This document shows positions 7,771-20,034 of a stretch of DNA of 64,000 bases, one piece after another. The position numbers and the translations under genes were made by a program. Within the stretch, counting starts at the first letter, position 1; each line of letters opens with the position of its first letter. Under the pieces are notes generated by a model. It was not told where the DNA came from. It made no database searches and worked only from the letters and a program-made list of their open reading frames with translations. Source of the stretch: Hydractinia symbiolongicarpus (taxonomy: Eukaryota > Cnidaria > Hydrozoa > Anthoathecata > Hydractiniidae); assembly GCF_029227915.1 (NCBI RefSeq), contig NC_079877.1, positions 8,866,001 to 8,930,000 on the forward strand, written 5' to 3'.

Positions 7771-8241
7771 ACTAAACCGCGCTGCATATGTCTAGAGCAT
7801 TTCTTGCTGTTTAATTTCGCATTGACAGTATACACAGTTTCAGCTTTTAACATGATCGACCGTGTGGCATTCGGGCATTGACGCCATCGCGAACATATTA
7901 TTTAAATATGAACTCGTCCTCGGTAGTATAGTGGTAAGTATCCCCGCCTGTCACGCGGGAGACCGGGGTTCGATTCCCCGCCGGGGAGGTTCTTTTTATC
8001 TTGTCAATGTTTCGTTTCACGTCAGTAGCGTTCGCGGGACTGTCCGGGAATACAGATTTACGCCCGGTTAGCTCAGTCGGTAGAGCATCAGACTTTTAAT
8101 CTGAGGGTCGCGGGTTCGAGTCCCTCATCGGGCGTAAAAATTATTTGGTACGATGGTGAACTAACTTTCACCACAATGTCTTGTCGAAAGAGGATGAATA
8201 ACGTAACATTTGCGGAGTGGCAAAGGCGAAGCAAACTTGAT

Positions 8242-8313
8242 GGGAACTAGCTCAGATGGTAGAGCGCTCGCTTAGCATGCGAGAGGTACCGGGATCGATG
8301 CCCGGGTTCTCCA
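8242..8313 (+). tRNA. tRNA-Ala-AGC: tRNA-Ala(AGC), unit 7, 5' base lost
   Basis: Only three G begin the gene. If the preceding T serves as base 1 it faces C72; otherwise base 1 is missing. The G3:T70 identity pair is kept. The same deletion is in unit 22. Confidence 0.75.
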
Positions 8314-8381
8314 ATGCCTTTTCCATAGGCGTAAAATAAATGAAATTTGCGCAGAGCAATTTGCAGCAGCGTTCGTGTCAT

Positions 8382-8497
8382 ATCGGGATGGCCGAGCGGT
8401 CTAAGGCGCCAGACTCAAGACAAAATGTTCTTCCACTCATCGCGTGGAGAATTCTGGTCCTCGAATGAGGGCGTGGGTTCGAATCCCACTTCCGACA
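8382..8497 (+). tRNA. tRNA-Leu-CAA: tRNA-Leu, unit 7, G1A
   Basis: The first base is A in place of G (8382), opposing C72 at the end of the acceptor stem, which may disturb RNase P cleavage. Confidence 0.75.
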
Positions 8498-8725
8498 ACT
8501 TTTCCCTGCCACACAAAATTTTAGGCCTAAAATGCAAGTCCACCGAGCCGGATTTGAACCAGCGACCTAAGGATGCCTGAGTGGTATAAGTTCGTCTACA
8601 GTCCTCCGCTCTACCAACTGAGCTATCGGTGGATGTAGCATCGTACAGTTCTTGTGCAGGACTATGCAGGTCATGTCACGTTTGTAGTATGACGTGGTTT
8701 TTAAAATGATGCGATAGCTCGCACG

Positions 8726-8797
8726 TAGCAGAGGGTGGTTTCGATCCACCGACTTCTGGGTTATGGGCACAGCACGCTTCCTCTGCGCCACTCTGCT
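8726..8797 (-). tRNA. tRNA-iMet-CAT: Initiator tRNA-Met, unit 7, G30T
   Basis: G30 is T (8769), opposing C40 in the initiator G:C trio, and G45 is A (8754). Both changes recur in unit 22. Confidence 0.75.
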
Positions 8798-9217
8798 GAA
8801 GGTAGGTAAGCTGAAATGTGTCTGATGTAAGGTGTAGTTTAGTATTGCGAACAGCACTCGAACTATGACCTTTTTACCATTTCCAGGGGGATTAGCTCAC
8901 ATGGTAGAGCGCTCGCTTTGCATGCGAGAGGTACCGGGATCGATGCCCGGATCCTCCAAGACGATGTTTTTAATTTATTTATTTTTATACTAATTTCAGT
9001 AGTTGCCAATGGTCATAAGAGGATTTATGATGCTCCTAAGATTACCTGGTATTAATAATAATAATAATAATACTAAACCGCGCTGCATATGTCTAGAGCA
9101 TTTCTTGCTGTTTAATTTCGCATTGACAGTATACACAGTTTCAGCTTTTAACATGATCGACCGTGTGGCATTCGGGCATTGACGCCATCGCGAACATATT
9201 ATTTAAATATGAACTCG

Positions 9218-10519
9218 TCCTCGGTAGTATAGTGGTAAGTATCCCCGCCTGTCACGCGGGAGACCGGGGTTCGATTCCCCGCCGGGGAGGTTCTTTTTAT
9301 CTTGTCAATGTTTCGTTTCACGTCAGTAGCGTTCGCGGGACTGTCCGGGAATACAGATTTACGCCCGGTTAGCTCAGTCGGTAGAGCATCAGACTTTTAA
9401 TCTGAGGGTCGCGGGTTCGAGTCCCTCATCGGGCGTAACAATTATTTGGTACGATGGTGAACTAACTTTCACCACAATGTCTTGTCGAAAGAGGATGAAT
9501 AACGTAACATTTGCGGAGTGGCAAAGGCGAAGCAAACTTGATGGGGAACTAGCTCAGATGGTAGAGCGCTCGCTTAGCATGCGAGAGGTACCGGGATTGA
9601 TGCCCGGGTTCTCCAATGCCTTTTCCATAGGCGTAAAATAAATGAAATTTGCGCAGAGCAATTTGCAGCAGCGTTCGTGTCATGTCGGGATGGCCGAGCG
9701 GTCTAAGGCGCCAGACTCAAGACAAAATGTTCTTCCACTCATCGCGTGGAGAATTCTGGTCCTCGAATGAGGGCGTGGGTTCGAATCCCACTTCCGACAA
9801 CTTTTCCCTGCCACACAAAATTTTAGGCCTAAAATGCAAGTCCACCGAGCCGGATTTGAACCAGCGACCTAAGGATGCCTGAGTGGTATAAGTTCGTCTA
9901 CAGTCCTCCGCTCTACCAACTGAGCTATCGGTGGATGTAGCATCGTACAGTTCTTGTGCAGGACTATGCAGGTCATGTCACGTTTGTAGTATGACGTGGT
10001 TTTTAAAATGATGCGATAGCTCGCACGTAGCAGAGGGTGGTTTCGATCCACCGACCTCTGGGTTATGGGCCCAGCACGCTTCCTCTGCGCCACTCTGCTG
10101 AAGGTAGGTAAGCCTAAATGTGTCTGATGTAAGGTGTAGTTTAGTATTGCGAACAGCACTCGAACTATGACCTTTTTACCATTTCCAGGGGGATTAGCTC
10201 ACATGGTAGAGCGCTCGCTTTGCATGCGAGAGGTACCGGGATCGATGCCCGGATCCTCCAAGACGATGTTTTTAATTTATTTATTTTTATACTAATTTCA
10301 GTAGTTGCCAATGGTCATAAGAGGATTTATGATGCTCCTAAGATTACCTGGTATTAATAATAATAATAATAATACTAAACCGCGCTGCATATGTCTAGAG
10401 CATTTCTTGCTGTTTAATTTCGCATTGACAGTATACACAGTTTCAGCTTTTAACATGATCGACCGTGTGGCATTCGGGCATTGACGCCATCGCGAACATA
10501 TTATTTAAATATGAACTCG
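9218..10519 (+). repeat. tRNA array unit 8 (1,302 bp)
   Basis: Asp 9218-9289; Lys 9363-9435; Ala(AGC) 9543-9615 (C56T); Leu 9684-9799; Tyr(-) 9841-9934; iMet(-) 10028-10099; Ala(TGC) 10188-10260; (AAT)6. Confidence 0.97.
9543..9615 (+). pseudogene. tRNA-Ala(AGC), unit 8, B-box C56T
   Basis: C56 is T (9598). C56 pairs with G19 in the tRNA elbow and is the most critical base of the B box bound by TFIIIC, so this copy is probably weak or silent (inference). Confidence 0.6.
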
Positions 10520-11821
10520 TCCTCGGTAGTATAGTGGTAAGTATCCCCGCCTGTCACGCGGGAGACCGGGGTTCGATTCCCCGCCGGGGAGGTTCCTTTT
10601 ATCTTGTCAATGTTTCGTTTCACGTCAGTAGCGTTCGCGGGACTGTCCGGGAATACAGATTTACGCCCGGTTAGCTCAGTCGGTAGAGCATCAGACTTTT
10701 AATCTGAGGGTCGCGGGTTCGAGTCCCTCATCGGGCGTAACAATTATTTGGTACGATGGTGAACTAACTTTCACCACAATGTCTTGTCGAAAGAGGATGA
10801 ATAACGTAACATTTGCGGAGTGGCAAAGGCGAAGCAAACTTGATGGGGAACTAGCTCAGATGGTAGAGCGCTCGCTTAGCATGCGAGAGGTACCGGGATC
10901 GATGCCCGGGTTCTCCAATGCCTTTTCCATAGGCGTAAAATAAATGAAATTTGCGCAGAGCAATTTGCAGCAGCGTTCGTGTCATGTCGGGATGGCCGAG
11001 CGGTCTAAGGCGCCAGACTCAAGACAAAATGTTCTTCCACTCATCGCGTGGAGAATTCTGGTCCTCGAATGAGGGCGTGGGTTCGAATCCCACTTCCGAC
11101 AACTTTTCCCTGCCACACAAAATTTTAGGCCTAAAATGCAAGTCCACCGAGCCGGATTTGAACCAGCGACCTAAGGATGCCTGAGTGGTATAAGTTCGTC
11201 TACAGTCCTCCGCTCTACCAACTGAGCTATCGGTGGATGTAGCATCGTACAGTTCTTGTGCAGGACTATGCAGGTCATGTCACGTTTGTAGTATGACGTG
11301 GTTTTTAAAATGATGCGATAGCTCGCACGTAGCAGAGGGTGGTTTCGATCCACCGACCTCTGGGTTATGGGCCCAGCACGCTTCCTCTGCGCCACTCTGC
11401 TGAAGGTAGGTAAGCTGAAATGTGTCTGATGTAAGGTGTAGTTTAGTATTGCGAACAGCACTCGAACTATGACCTTTTTACCATTTCCAGGGGGATTAGC
11501 TCACATGGTAGAGCGCTCGCTTTGCATGCGAGAGGTACCGGGATCGATTCCCGGATCCTCCAAGACGATGTTTTTAATTTATTTATTTTTATACTAATTT
11601 CAGTAGTTGCCAATGGTCATAAGAGGATTTATGATGCTCCTAAGATTACCTGGTATTAATAATAATAATAATAATACTAAACCGCGCTGCATATGTCTAG
11701 AGCATTTCTTGCTGTTTAATTTCGCATTGACAGTATACACAGTTTCAGCTTTTAACATGATCGACCGTGTGGCATTCGGGCATTGACGCCATCGCGAACA
11801 TATTATTTAAATATGAACTCG
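10520..11821 (+). repeat. tRNA array unit 9 (1,302 bp)
   Basis: Asp 10520-10591 (terminator shortened to T4); Lys 10665-10737; Ala(AGC) 10845-10917; Leu 10986-11101; Tyr(-) 11143-11236; iMet(-) 11330-11401; Ala(TGC) 11490-11562 (G60T at 11549); (AAT)6. Confidence 0.97.
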
Positions 11822-13123
11822 TCCTCGGTAGTATAGTGGTAAGTATCCCCGCCTGTCACGCGGGAGACCGGGGTTCGATTCCCCGCCGGGGAGGTTCTTT
11901 TTATCTTGTCAATGTTTCGTTTCACGTCAGTAGCGTTCGCGGGACTGTCCGGGAATACAGATTTACGCCCGGTTAGCTCAGTCGGTAGAGCATCAGACTT
12001 TTAATCTGAGGGTCGCGGGTTCGAGTCCCTCATCGGGCGTAACAATTATTTGGTACGATGGTGAACTAACTTTCACCACAATGTCTTGTCGAAAGAGGAT
12101 GAATAACGTAACATTTGCGGAGTGGCAAAGGCGAAGCAAACTTGATGGGGAACTAGCTCAGATGGTAGAGCGCTCGCTTAGCATGCGAGAGGTACCGGGA
12201 TCGATGCCCGGGTTCTCCAATGCCTTTTCCATAGGCGTAAAATAAATGAAATTTGCGCAGAGCAATTTGCAGCAGCGTTCGTGTCATGTCGGGATGGCCG
12301 AGCGGTCTAAGGCGCCAGACTCAAGACAAAATGTTCTTCCACTCATCGCGTGGAGAATTCTGGTCCTCGAATGAGGGCGTGGGTTCGAATCCCACTTCCG
12401 ACAACTTTTCCCTGCCACACAAAATTTTAGGCCTAAAATGCAAGTCCACCGAGCCGGATTTGAACCAGCGACCTAAGGATGCCTGAGTGGTATAAGTTCG
12501 TCTACAGTCCTCCACTCTACCAACTGAGCTATCGGTGGATGTAGCATCGTACAGTTCTTGTGCAGGACTATGCAGGTCATGTCACGTTTGTAGTATGACG
12601 TGGTTTTTAAAATGATGCGATAGCTTGCACGTAGCAGAGGGTGGTTTCGATCCACCGACCTCTGGGTTATGGGCCCAGCACGCTTCCTCTGCGCCACTCT
12701 GCTGAAGGTAGGTAAGCTGAAATGTGTCTGATGTAAGGTGTAGTTTAGTATTGCGAACAGCACTCGAGCTATGACCTTTTTACCATTTCCAGGGGGATTA
12801 GCTCACATGGTAGAGCGCTCGCTTTGCATGCGAGAGGTACCGGGATCGATGCCCGGATCCTCCAAGACGATGTTTTTAATTTATTTATTTTTATACTAAT
12901 TTCAGTAGTTGCCAATGGTCATAAGAGGATTTATGATGCTCCTAAGATTACCTGGTATTAATAATAATAATAATAATACTAAACCGCGCTGCATATGTCT
13001 AGAGCATTTCTTGCTGTTTAATTTCGCATTGACAGTATACACAGTTTCAGCTTTTAACATGATCGACCGTGTGGCATTCGGGCATTGACGCCATCGCGAA
13101 CATATTATTTAAATATGAACTCG
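11822..13123 (+). repeat. tRNA array unit 10 (1,302 bp)
   Basis: Asp 11822-11893; Lys 11967-12039; Ala(AGC) 12147-12219; Leu 12288-12403; Tyr(-) 12445-12538 (C25T at 12514, G:T wobble); iMet(-) 12632-12703; Ala(TGC) 12792-12864; (AAT)6. The Tyr change and two linked spacer changes (CTTGCAC near 12630, CTCGAGC near 12764) all recur in unit 27. Confidence 0.97.
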
Positions 13124-14425
13124 TCCTCGGTAGTATAGTGGTAAGTATCCCCGCCTGTCACGCGGGAGACCGGGGTTCGATTCCCCGCCGGGGAGGTTCT
13201 TTTTATCTTGTCAATGTTTCGTTTCACGTCAGTAGCGTTCGCGGGACTGTCCGGGAATACAGATTTACGCCCGGTTAGCTCAGTCGGTAGAGCATCAGAC
13301 TTTTAATCTGAGGGTCGCGGGTTCGAGTCCCTCATCGGGCGTAACAATTATTTGGTACGATGGTGAACTAACTTTCACCACAATGTCTTGTCGAAAGAGG
13401 ATGAATAACGTAACATTTGCGGAGTGGCAAAGGCGAAGCAAACTTGATGGGGAACTAGCTCAGATGGTAGAGCGCTCGCTTAGCATGCGAGAGGTACCGG
13501 GATCGATGCCCGGGTTCTCCAATGCCTTTTCCATAGGCGTAAAATAAATGAAATTTGCGCAGAGCAATTTGCAGCAGCGTTCGTGTCATGTCGGAATGGC
13601 CGAGCGGTCTAAGGCGCCAGACTCAAGACAAAATGTTCTTCCACTCATCGCGTGGAAAATTCTGGTCCTCGAATGAGGGCGTGGGTTCGAATCCCACTTC
13701 CGACAACTTTTCCCTGCCACACAAAATTTTAGGCCTAAAATGCAAGTCCACCGAGCCGGATTTGAACCAGCGACCTAAGGATGCCTGAGTGGTATAAGTT
13801 CGTCTACAGTCCTCCGCTCTACCAACTGAGCTATCGGTGGATGTAGCATCGTACAGTTCTTGTGCAGGACTATGCAGGTCATGTCACGTTTGTAGTATGA
13901 CGTGGTTTTTAAAATGATGCGATAGCTCGCACGTAGCAGAGGGTGGTTTCGATCCACCGACCTCTGGGTTATGGGCCCAGCACGCTTCCTCTGCGCCACT
14001 CTGCTGAAGGTAGGTAAGCTGAAATGTGTCTGATGTAAGGTGTAGTTTAGTATTGCGAACAGCACTCGAGCTATGACCTTTTTACCATTTCCAGGGGGAT
14101 TAGCTCACATGGTAGAGCGCTCGCTTTGCATGCGAGAGGTACCGGGATCGATGCCCGGATCCTCCAAGACGATGTTTTTAATTTATTTATTTTTATACTA
14201 ATTTCAGTAGTTGCCAATGGTCATAAGAGGATTTATGATGCTCCTAAGATTACCTGGTATTAATAATAATAATAATAATACTAAACCGCGCTGCATATGT
14301 CTAGAGCATTTCTTGCTGTTTAATTTCGCATTGACAGTATACACAGTTTCAGCTTTTAACATGATCGACCGTGTGGCATTCGGGCATTGACGCCATCGCG
14401 AACATATTATTTAAATATGAACTCG
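13124..14425 (+). repeat. tRNA array unit 11 (1,302 bp)
   Basis: Asp 13124-13195; Lys 13269-13341; Ala(AGC) 13449-13521; Leu 13590-13705 (G6A makes A6:T67 from a wobble; intron G to A); Tyr(-) 13747-13840; iMet(-) 13934-14005; Ala(TGC) 14094-14166; (AAT)6. The Leu changes are shared with unit 12; the intron change alone with unit 28. Confidence 0.97.
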
Positions 14426-15727
14426 TCCTCGGTAGTATAGTGGTAAGTATCCCCGCCTGTCACGCGGGAGACCGGGGTTCGATTCCCCGCCGGGGAGGTT
14501 CTTTTTATCTTGTCAATGTTTCGTTTCACGTCAGTAGCGTTCGCGGGACTGTCCGGGAATACAGATTTACGCCCGGTTAGCTCAGTCGGTAGAGCATCAG
14601 ACTTTTAATCTGAGGGTCGCGGGTTCGAGTCCCTCATCGGGCGTAACAATTATTTGGTACGATGGTGAACTAACTTTCACCACAATGTCTTGTCGAAAGA
14701 GGATGAATAACGTAACATTTGCGGAGTGGCAAAGGCGAAGCAAACTTGATGGGGAACTAGCTCAGATGGTAGAGCGCTCGCTTAGCATGCGAGAGGTACC
14801 GGGATCGATGCCCGGGTTCTCCAATGCCTTTTCCATAGGCGTAAAATAAATGAAATTTGCGCAGAGCAATTTGCAGCAGCGTTCGTGTCATGTCGGAATG
14901 GCCGAGCGGTCTAAGGCGCCAGACTCAAGACAAAATGTTCTTCCACTCATCGCGTGGAAAATTCTGGTCCTCGAATGAGGGCGTGGGTTCGAATCCCACT
15001 TCCGACAACTTTTCCCTGCCACACAAAATTTTAGGCCTAAAATGCAAGTCCACCGAGCCGGATTTGAACCAGCGACCTAAGGATGCCTGAGTGGTATAAG
15101 TTCGTCTACAGTCCTCCGCTCTACCAACTGAGCTATCGGTGGATGTAGCATCGTACAGTTCTTGTGCAGGACTATGCAGGTCATGTCACGTTTGTAGTAT
15201 GACGTGGTTTTTAAAATGATGCGATAGCTCGCACGTAGCAGAGGGTGGTTTCGATCCACCGACCTCTGGGTTATGGGCCCAGCACGCTTCCTCTGCGCCA
15301 CTCTGCTGAAGGTAGGTAAGCTGAAATGTGTCTGATGTAAGGTGTAGTTTAGTATTGCGAACAGCACTCGAACTATGACCTTTTTACCATTTCCAGGGGG
15401 ATTAGCTCACATGGTAGAGCGCTCGCTTTGCATGCGAGAGGTACCGGGATCGATGCCCGGATCCTCCAAGACGATGTTTTTAATTTATTTATTTTTATAC
15501 TAATTTCAGTAGTTGCCAATGGTCATAAGAGGATTTATGATGCTCCTAAGATTACCTGGTATTAATAATAATAATAATAATACTAAACCGCGCTGCATAT
15601 GTCTAGAGCATTTCTTGCTGTTTAATTTCGCATTGACAGTATACACAGTTTCAGCTTTTAACATGATCGACCGTGTGGCATTCGGGCATTGACGCCATCG
15701 CGAACATATTATTTAAATATGAACTCG
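14426..15727 (+). repeat. tRNA array unit 12 (1,302 bp)
   Basis: Asp 14426-14497; Lys 14571-14643; Ala(AGC) 14751-14823; Leu 14892-15007 (same G6A and intron change as unit 11); Tyr(-) 15049-15142; iMet(-) 15236-15307; Ala(TGC) 15396-15468; (AAT)6. Confidence 0.97.
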
Positions 15728-17029
15728 TCCTCGGTAGTATAGTGGTAAGTATCCCCGCCTGTCACGCGGGAGACCGGGGTTCGATTCCCCGCCGGGGAGG
15801 TTCTTTTTATCTTGTCAATGTTTCGTTTCACGTCAGTAGCGTTCGCGGGACTGTCCGGGAATACAGATTTACGCCCGGTTAGCTCAGTCGGTAGAGCATC
15901 AGACTTTTAATCTGAGGGTCGCGGGTTCGAGTCCCTCATCGGGCGTAACAATTATTTGGTACGATGGTGAACTAACTTTCACCACAATGTCTTGTCGAAA
16001 GAGGATGAATAACGTAACATTTGCGGAGTGGCAAAGGCGAAGCAAACTTGATGGGGAACTAGCTCAGATGGTAGAGCGCTCGCTTAGCATGCGAGAGGTA
16101 CCGGGATCGATGCCCGGGTTCTCCAATGCCTTTTCCATAGGCGTAAAATAAATGAAATTTGCGCAGAGCAATTTGCAGCAGCGTTCGTGTCATGTCGGGA
16201 TGGCCGAGCGGTCTAAGGCGCCAGACTCAAGACAAAATGTTCTTCCACTCATCGCGTGGAGAATTCTGGTCCTCGAATGAGGGCGTGGGTTCGAATCCCA
16301 CTTCCGACAACTTTTCCCTGCCACACAAAATTTTAGGCCTAAAATGCAAGTCCACCGAGCCGGATTTGAACCAGCGACCTAAGGATGCCTGAGTGGTATA
16401 AGTTCGTCTACAGTCCTCCGCTCTACCAACTGAGCTATCGGTGGATGTAGCATCGTACAGTTCTTGTGCAGGACTATGCAGGTCATGTCACGTTTGTAGT
16501 ATGACGTGGTTTTTAAAATGATGCGATAGCTCGCACGTAGCAGAGGGTGGTTTCGATCCACCGACCTCTGGGTTATGGGCCCAGCACGCTTCCTCTGCGC
16601 CACTCTGCTGAAGGTAGGTAAGCTGAAATGTGTCTGATGTAAGGTGTAGTTTAGTATTGCGAACAGCACTCAAACTATGACCTTTTTACCATTTCCAGGG
16701 GGATTAGCTCACATGGTAGAGCGCTCGCTTTGCATGCGAGAGGTACCGGGATCGATGCCCGGATCCTCCAAGACGATGTTTTTAATTTATTTATTTTTAT
16801 ACTAATTTCAGTAGTTGCCAATGGTCATAAGAGGATTTATGATGCTCCTAAGATTACCTGGTATTAATAATAATAATAATAATACTAAACCGCGCTGCAT
16901 ATGTCTAGAGCATTTCTTGCTGTTTAATTTCGCATTGACAGTATACACAGTTTCAGCTTTTAACATGATCGACCGTGTGGCATTCGGGCATTGACGCCAT
17001 CGCGAACATATTATTTAAATATGAACTCG
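15728..17029 (+). repeat. tRNA array unit 13 (1,302 bp)
   Basis: Asp 15728-15799; Lys 15873-15945; Ala(AGC) 16053-16125; Leu 16194-16309; Tyr(-) 16351-16444; iMet(-) 16538-16609; Ala(TGC) 16698-16770; (AAT)6. tRNAs are consensus; one base differs in the divergent spacer (CTCAAAC near 16671). Confidence 0.97.
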
Positions 17030-17174
17030 TCCTCGGTAGTATAGTGGTAAGTATCCCCGCCTGTCACGCGGGAGACCGGGGTTCGATTCCCCGCCGGGGA
17101 GGTTCTTTTTATCTTGTCAATGTTTCGTTTCACGTCAGTAGCGTTCGCGGGACTGTCCGGGAATACAGATTTAC

Positions 17175-17247
17175 GCCCGGTTAGCTCAGTCGGTAGAGCA
17201 TCAGACTTTTAATCTGAGGGTCGCGGGTTCGAGTCCCTCATCGAGCG
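17175..17247 (+). tRNA. tRNA-Lys-TTT: tRNA-Lys, unit 14, acceptor mismatch
   Basis: G70 is A (17244), opposing C3. Identical to the unit 31 copy. Confidence 0.75.
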
Positions 17248-17495
17248 TAACAATTATTTGGTACGATGGTGAACTAACTTTCACCACAATGTCTTGTCGA
17301 AAGAGGATGAATAACGTAACATTTGCGGAGTGGCAAAGGCGAAGCAAACTTGATGGGGAACTAGCTCAGATGGTAGAGCGCTCGCTTAGCATGCGAGAGG
17401 TACCGGGATCGATGCCCGGGTTCTCCAATGCCTTTTCCATAGGCGTAAAATAAATGAAATTTGCGCAGAGCAATTTGCAGCAGCGTTCGTGTCAT

Positions 17496-17611
17496 GTCGG
17501 GATGGCCGAGCGGTCTAAGGCGCCAGACTCAAGACAAAATGTTCTTCCACTCATCGCGTGGAGAATTCTGGTCCTCAAATGAAGGCGTGGGTTCGAATCC
17601 CACTTCCGAAA
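17496..17611 (+). pseudogene. tRNA-Leu, unit 14, C72A and variable-arm changes
   Basis: C72 is A (17610), breaking the first acceptor pair with G1, and the variable arm has two G to A changes. Reduced processing or charging is likely. Identical to the unit 31 copy. Confidence 0.55.
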
Positions 17612-17652
17612 ACTTTTCCCTGCCACACAAAATTTTAGGCCTAAAATGCAAG

Positions 17653-17746
17653 TCCACCGAGCCGGATTTGCACCAGCGACCTAAGGATGCCTGAGTGGTA
17701 TAAGTTCGTCTACAGTCCTCCGCTCTACCAACTGAGCTATCGGTGG
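17653..17746 (-). pseudogene. tRNA-Tyr, unit 14, T55G
   Basis: T55 is G (17671). T55 becomes the near-universal pseudouridine 55 that contacts G18, and it lies in the B box. Not seen in the paired unit 31, so it arose after duplication or is a sequencing error. Confidence 0.55.
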
Positions 17747-18334
17747 ATGTAGCATCGTACAGTTCTTGTGCAGGACTATGCAGGTCATGTCACGTTTGTA
17801 GTATGACGTGGTTTTTAAAATGATGCGATAGCTCGCACGTAGCAGAGGGTGGTTTCGATCCACCGACCTCTGGGTTATGGGCCCAGCACGCTTCCTCTGC
17901 GCCACTCTGCTGAAGGTAGGTAAGCTGAAATGTGTCTGATGTAAGGTGTAGTTTAGTATTGCGAACAGCACTCGAACTATGACCTTTTTACCATTTCCAG
18001 GGGGATTAGCTCACATGGTAGAGCGCTCGCTTTGCATGCGAGAGGTACCGGGATCGATGCCCGGATCCTCCAAGACGATGTTTTTAATTTATTTATTTTT
18101 ATACTAATTTCAGTAGTTGCCAATGGTCATAAGAGGATTTATGATGCTCCTAAGATTACCTGGTATTAATAATAATAATAATAATAATACTAAACCGCGC
18201 TGCATATGTCTAGAGCATTTCTTGCTGTTTAATTTCGCATTGACAGTATACACAGTTTCAGCTTTTAACATGATCGACCGTGTGGCATTCGGGCATTGAC
18301 GCCATCGCGAACATATTATTTAAATATGAACTCG

Positions 18335-19636
18335 TCCTCGGTAGTATAGTGGTAAGTATCCCCGCCTGTCACGCGGGAGACCGGGGTTCGATTCCCCGCC
18401 GGGGAGGTTCTTTTTATCTTGTCAATGTTTCGTTTCACGTCAGTAGCGTTCGCGGGACTGTCCGGGAATACAGATTTACGCCCGGTTAGCTCAGTCGGTA
18501 GAGCATCAGACTTTTAATCTGAGGGTCGCGGGTTCGAGTCCCTCATCGGGCGTAACAATTATTTGGTACGATGGTGAACTAACTTTCACCACAATGTCTT
18601 GTCGAAAGAGGATGAATAACGTAACATTTGCGGAGTGGCAAAGGCGAAGCAAACTTGATGGGGAACTAGCTCAGATGGTAGAGCGCTCGCTTAGCATGCG
18701 AGAGGTACCGGGATCGATGCCCGGGTTCTCCAATGCCTTTTCCATAGGCGTAAAATAAATGAAATTTGCGCAGAGCAATTTGCAGCAGCGTTCGTGTCAT
18801 GTCGGGATGGCCGAGCGGTCTAAGGCGCCAGACTCAAGACAAAATGTTCTTCCACTCATCGCGTGGAGAATTCTGGTCCTCGAATGAGGGCGTGGCTTCG
18901 AATCCCACTTCCGACAACTTTTCCCTGCCACACAAAATTTTAGGCCTAAAATGCAAGTCCACCGAGCCGGATTTGAACCAGCGACCTAAGGATGCCTGAG
19001 TGGTATAAGTTCGTCTACAGTCCTCCGCTCTACCAACTGAGCTATCGGTGGATGTAGCATCGTACAGTTCTTGTGCAGGACTATGCAGGTCATGTCACGT
19101 TTGTAGTATGACGTGGTTTTTAAAATGATGCGATAGCTCGCACGTAGCAGAGGGTGGTTTCGATCCACCGACCTCTGGGTTATGGGCCCAGCACGCTTCC
19201 TCTGCGCCACTCTGCTGAAGGTAGGTAAGCTGAAATGTGTCTGATGTAAGGTGTAGTTTAGTATTGCGAACAGCACTCGAACTATGACCTTTTTACCATT
19301 TCCAGGGGGATTAGCTCACATGGTAGAGCGCTCGCTTTGCATGCGAGAGGTACCGGGATCGATGCCCGGATCCTCCAAGACGATGTTTTTAATTTATTTA
19401 TTTTTATACTAATTTCAGTAGTTGCCAATGGTCATAAGAGGATTTATGATGCTCCTAAGATTACCTGGTATTAATAATAATAATAATAATACTAAACCGC
19501 GCTGCATATGTCTAGAGCATTTCTTGCTGTTTAATTTCGCATTGACAGTATACACAGTTTCAGCTTTTAACATGATCGACCGTGTGGCATTCGGGCATTG
19601 ACGCCATCGCGAACATATTATTTAAATATGAACTCG
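18335..19636 (+). repeat. tRNA array unit 15 (1,302 bp)
   Basis: Asp 18335-18406; Lys 18480-18552; Ala(AGC) 18660-18732; Leu 18801-18916 (G53C, shared with unit 32); Tyr(-) 18958-19051; iMet(-) 19145-19216; Ala(TGC) 19305-19377; (AAT)6. Confidence 0.97.
18801..18916 (+). pseudogene. tRNA-Leu, unit 15, G53C
   Basis: G53 is C (18896). This destroys the invariant G53:C61 pair that closes the T loop and changes the second base of the B box. The same change is in unit 32 (40796). Confidence 0.6.
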
Positions 19637-19961
19637 TCCTCGGTAGTATAGTGGTAAGTATCCCCGCCTGTCACGCGGGAGACCGGGGTTCGATTCCCCG
19701 CCGGGGAGGTTCTTTTTATCTTGTCAATGTTTCGTTTCACGTCAGTAGCGTTCGCGGGACTGTCCGGGAATACAGATTTACGCCCGGTTAGCTCAGTCGG
19801 TAGAGCATCAGACTTTTAATCTGAGGGTCGCGGGTTCGAGTCCCTCATCGGGCGTAACAATTATTTGGTACGATGGTGAACTAACTTTCACCACAATGTC
19901 TTGTCGAAAGAGGATGAATAACGTAACATTTGCGGAGTGGCAAAGGCGAAGCAAACTTGAT

Positions 19962-20034
19962 GGGGAACTAGCTCAGATGGTAGAGCGCTCGCTTAGCATG
20001 CGAGAGGTAACGGGATCGATGCCCCGGTTCTCCA
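19962..20034 (+). pseudogene. tRNA-Ala(AGC), unit 16, two T-stem mismatches
   Basis: C49A (20010) and G64C (20025) break pairs 49:65 and 50:64, leaving three T-stem pairs. Confidence 0.6.

Larger units (their letters stand above)
6615..7916 (+). repeat. tRNA array unit 6 (1,302 bp), reference unit
   Basis: All seven genes match the array consensus; each has its own entry. Five genes are on the plus strand and two on the minus strand, and gaps between genes are 41-107 bp apart from the 259-bp inter-unit spacer. Confidence 0.98.
7658..7916. other. Inter-unit spacer (259 bp)
   Basis: This AT-rich spacer holds the Ala(TGC) terminators, an (AAT)n microsatellite and the TATA-like box of the next Asp gene. 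I found no gene or transposon in it. Its length varies mainly with AAT copy number. Confidence 0.8.
7917..9217 (+). repeat. tRNA array unit 7 (1,301 bp)
   Basis: Asp 7917-7988; Lys 8062-8134; Ala(AGC) 8242-8313 (5' G deleted); Leu 8382-8497 (G1A); Tyr(-) 8539-8632; iMet(-) 8726-8797 (G30T, G45A); Ala(TGC) 8886-8958; (AAT)6. The Ala deletion and both iMet changes recur in unit 22. Confidence 0.97.
17030..18334 (+). repeat. tRNA array unit 14 (1,305 bp)
   Basis: Asp 17030-17101; Lys 17175-17247 (G70A); Ala(AGC) 17355-17427; Leu 17496-17611 (variable-arm changes, C72A); Tyr(-) 17653-17746 (T55G); iMet(-) 17840-17911; Ala(TGC) 18000-18072; (AAT)7. The Lys and Leu changes recur in unit 31; the Tyr change does not. 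Confidence 0.97.
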
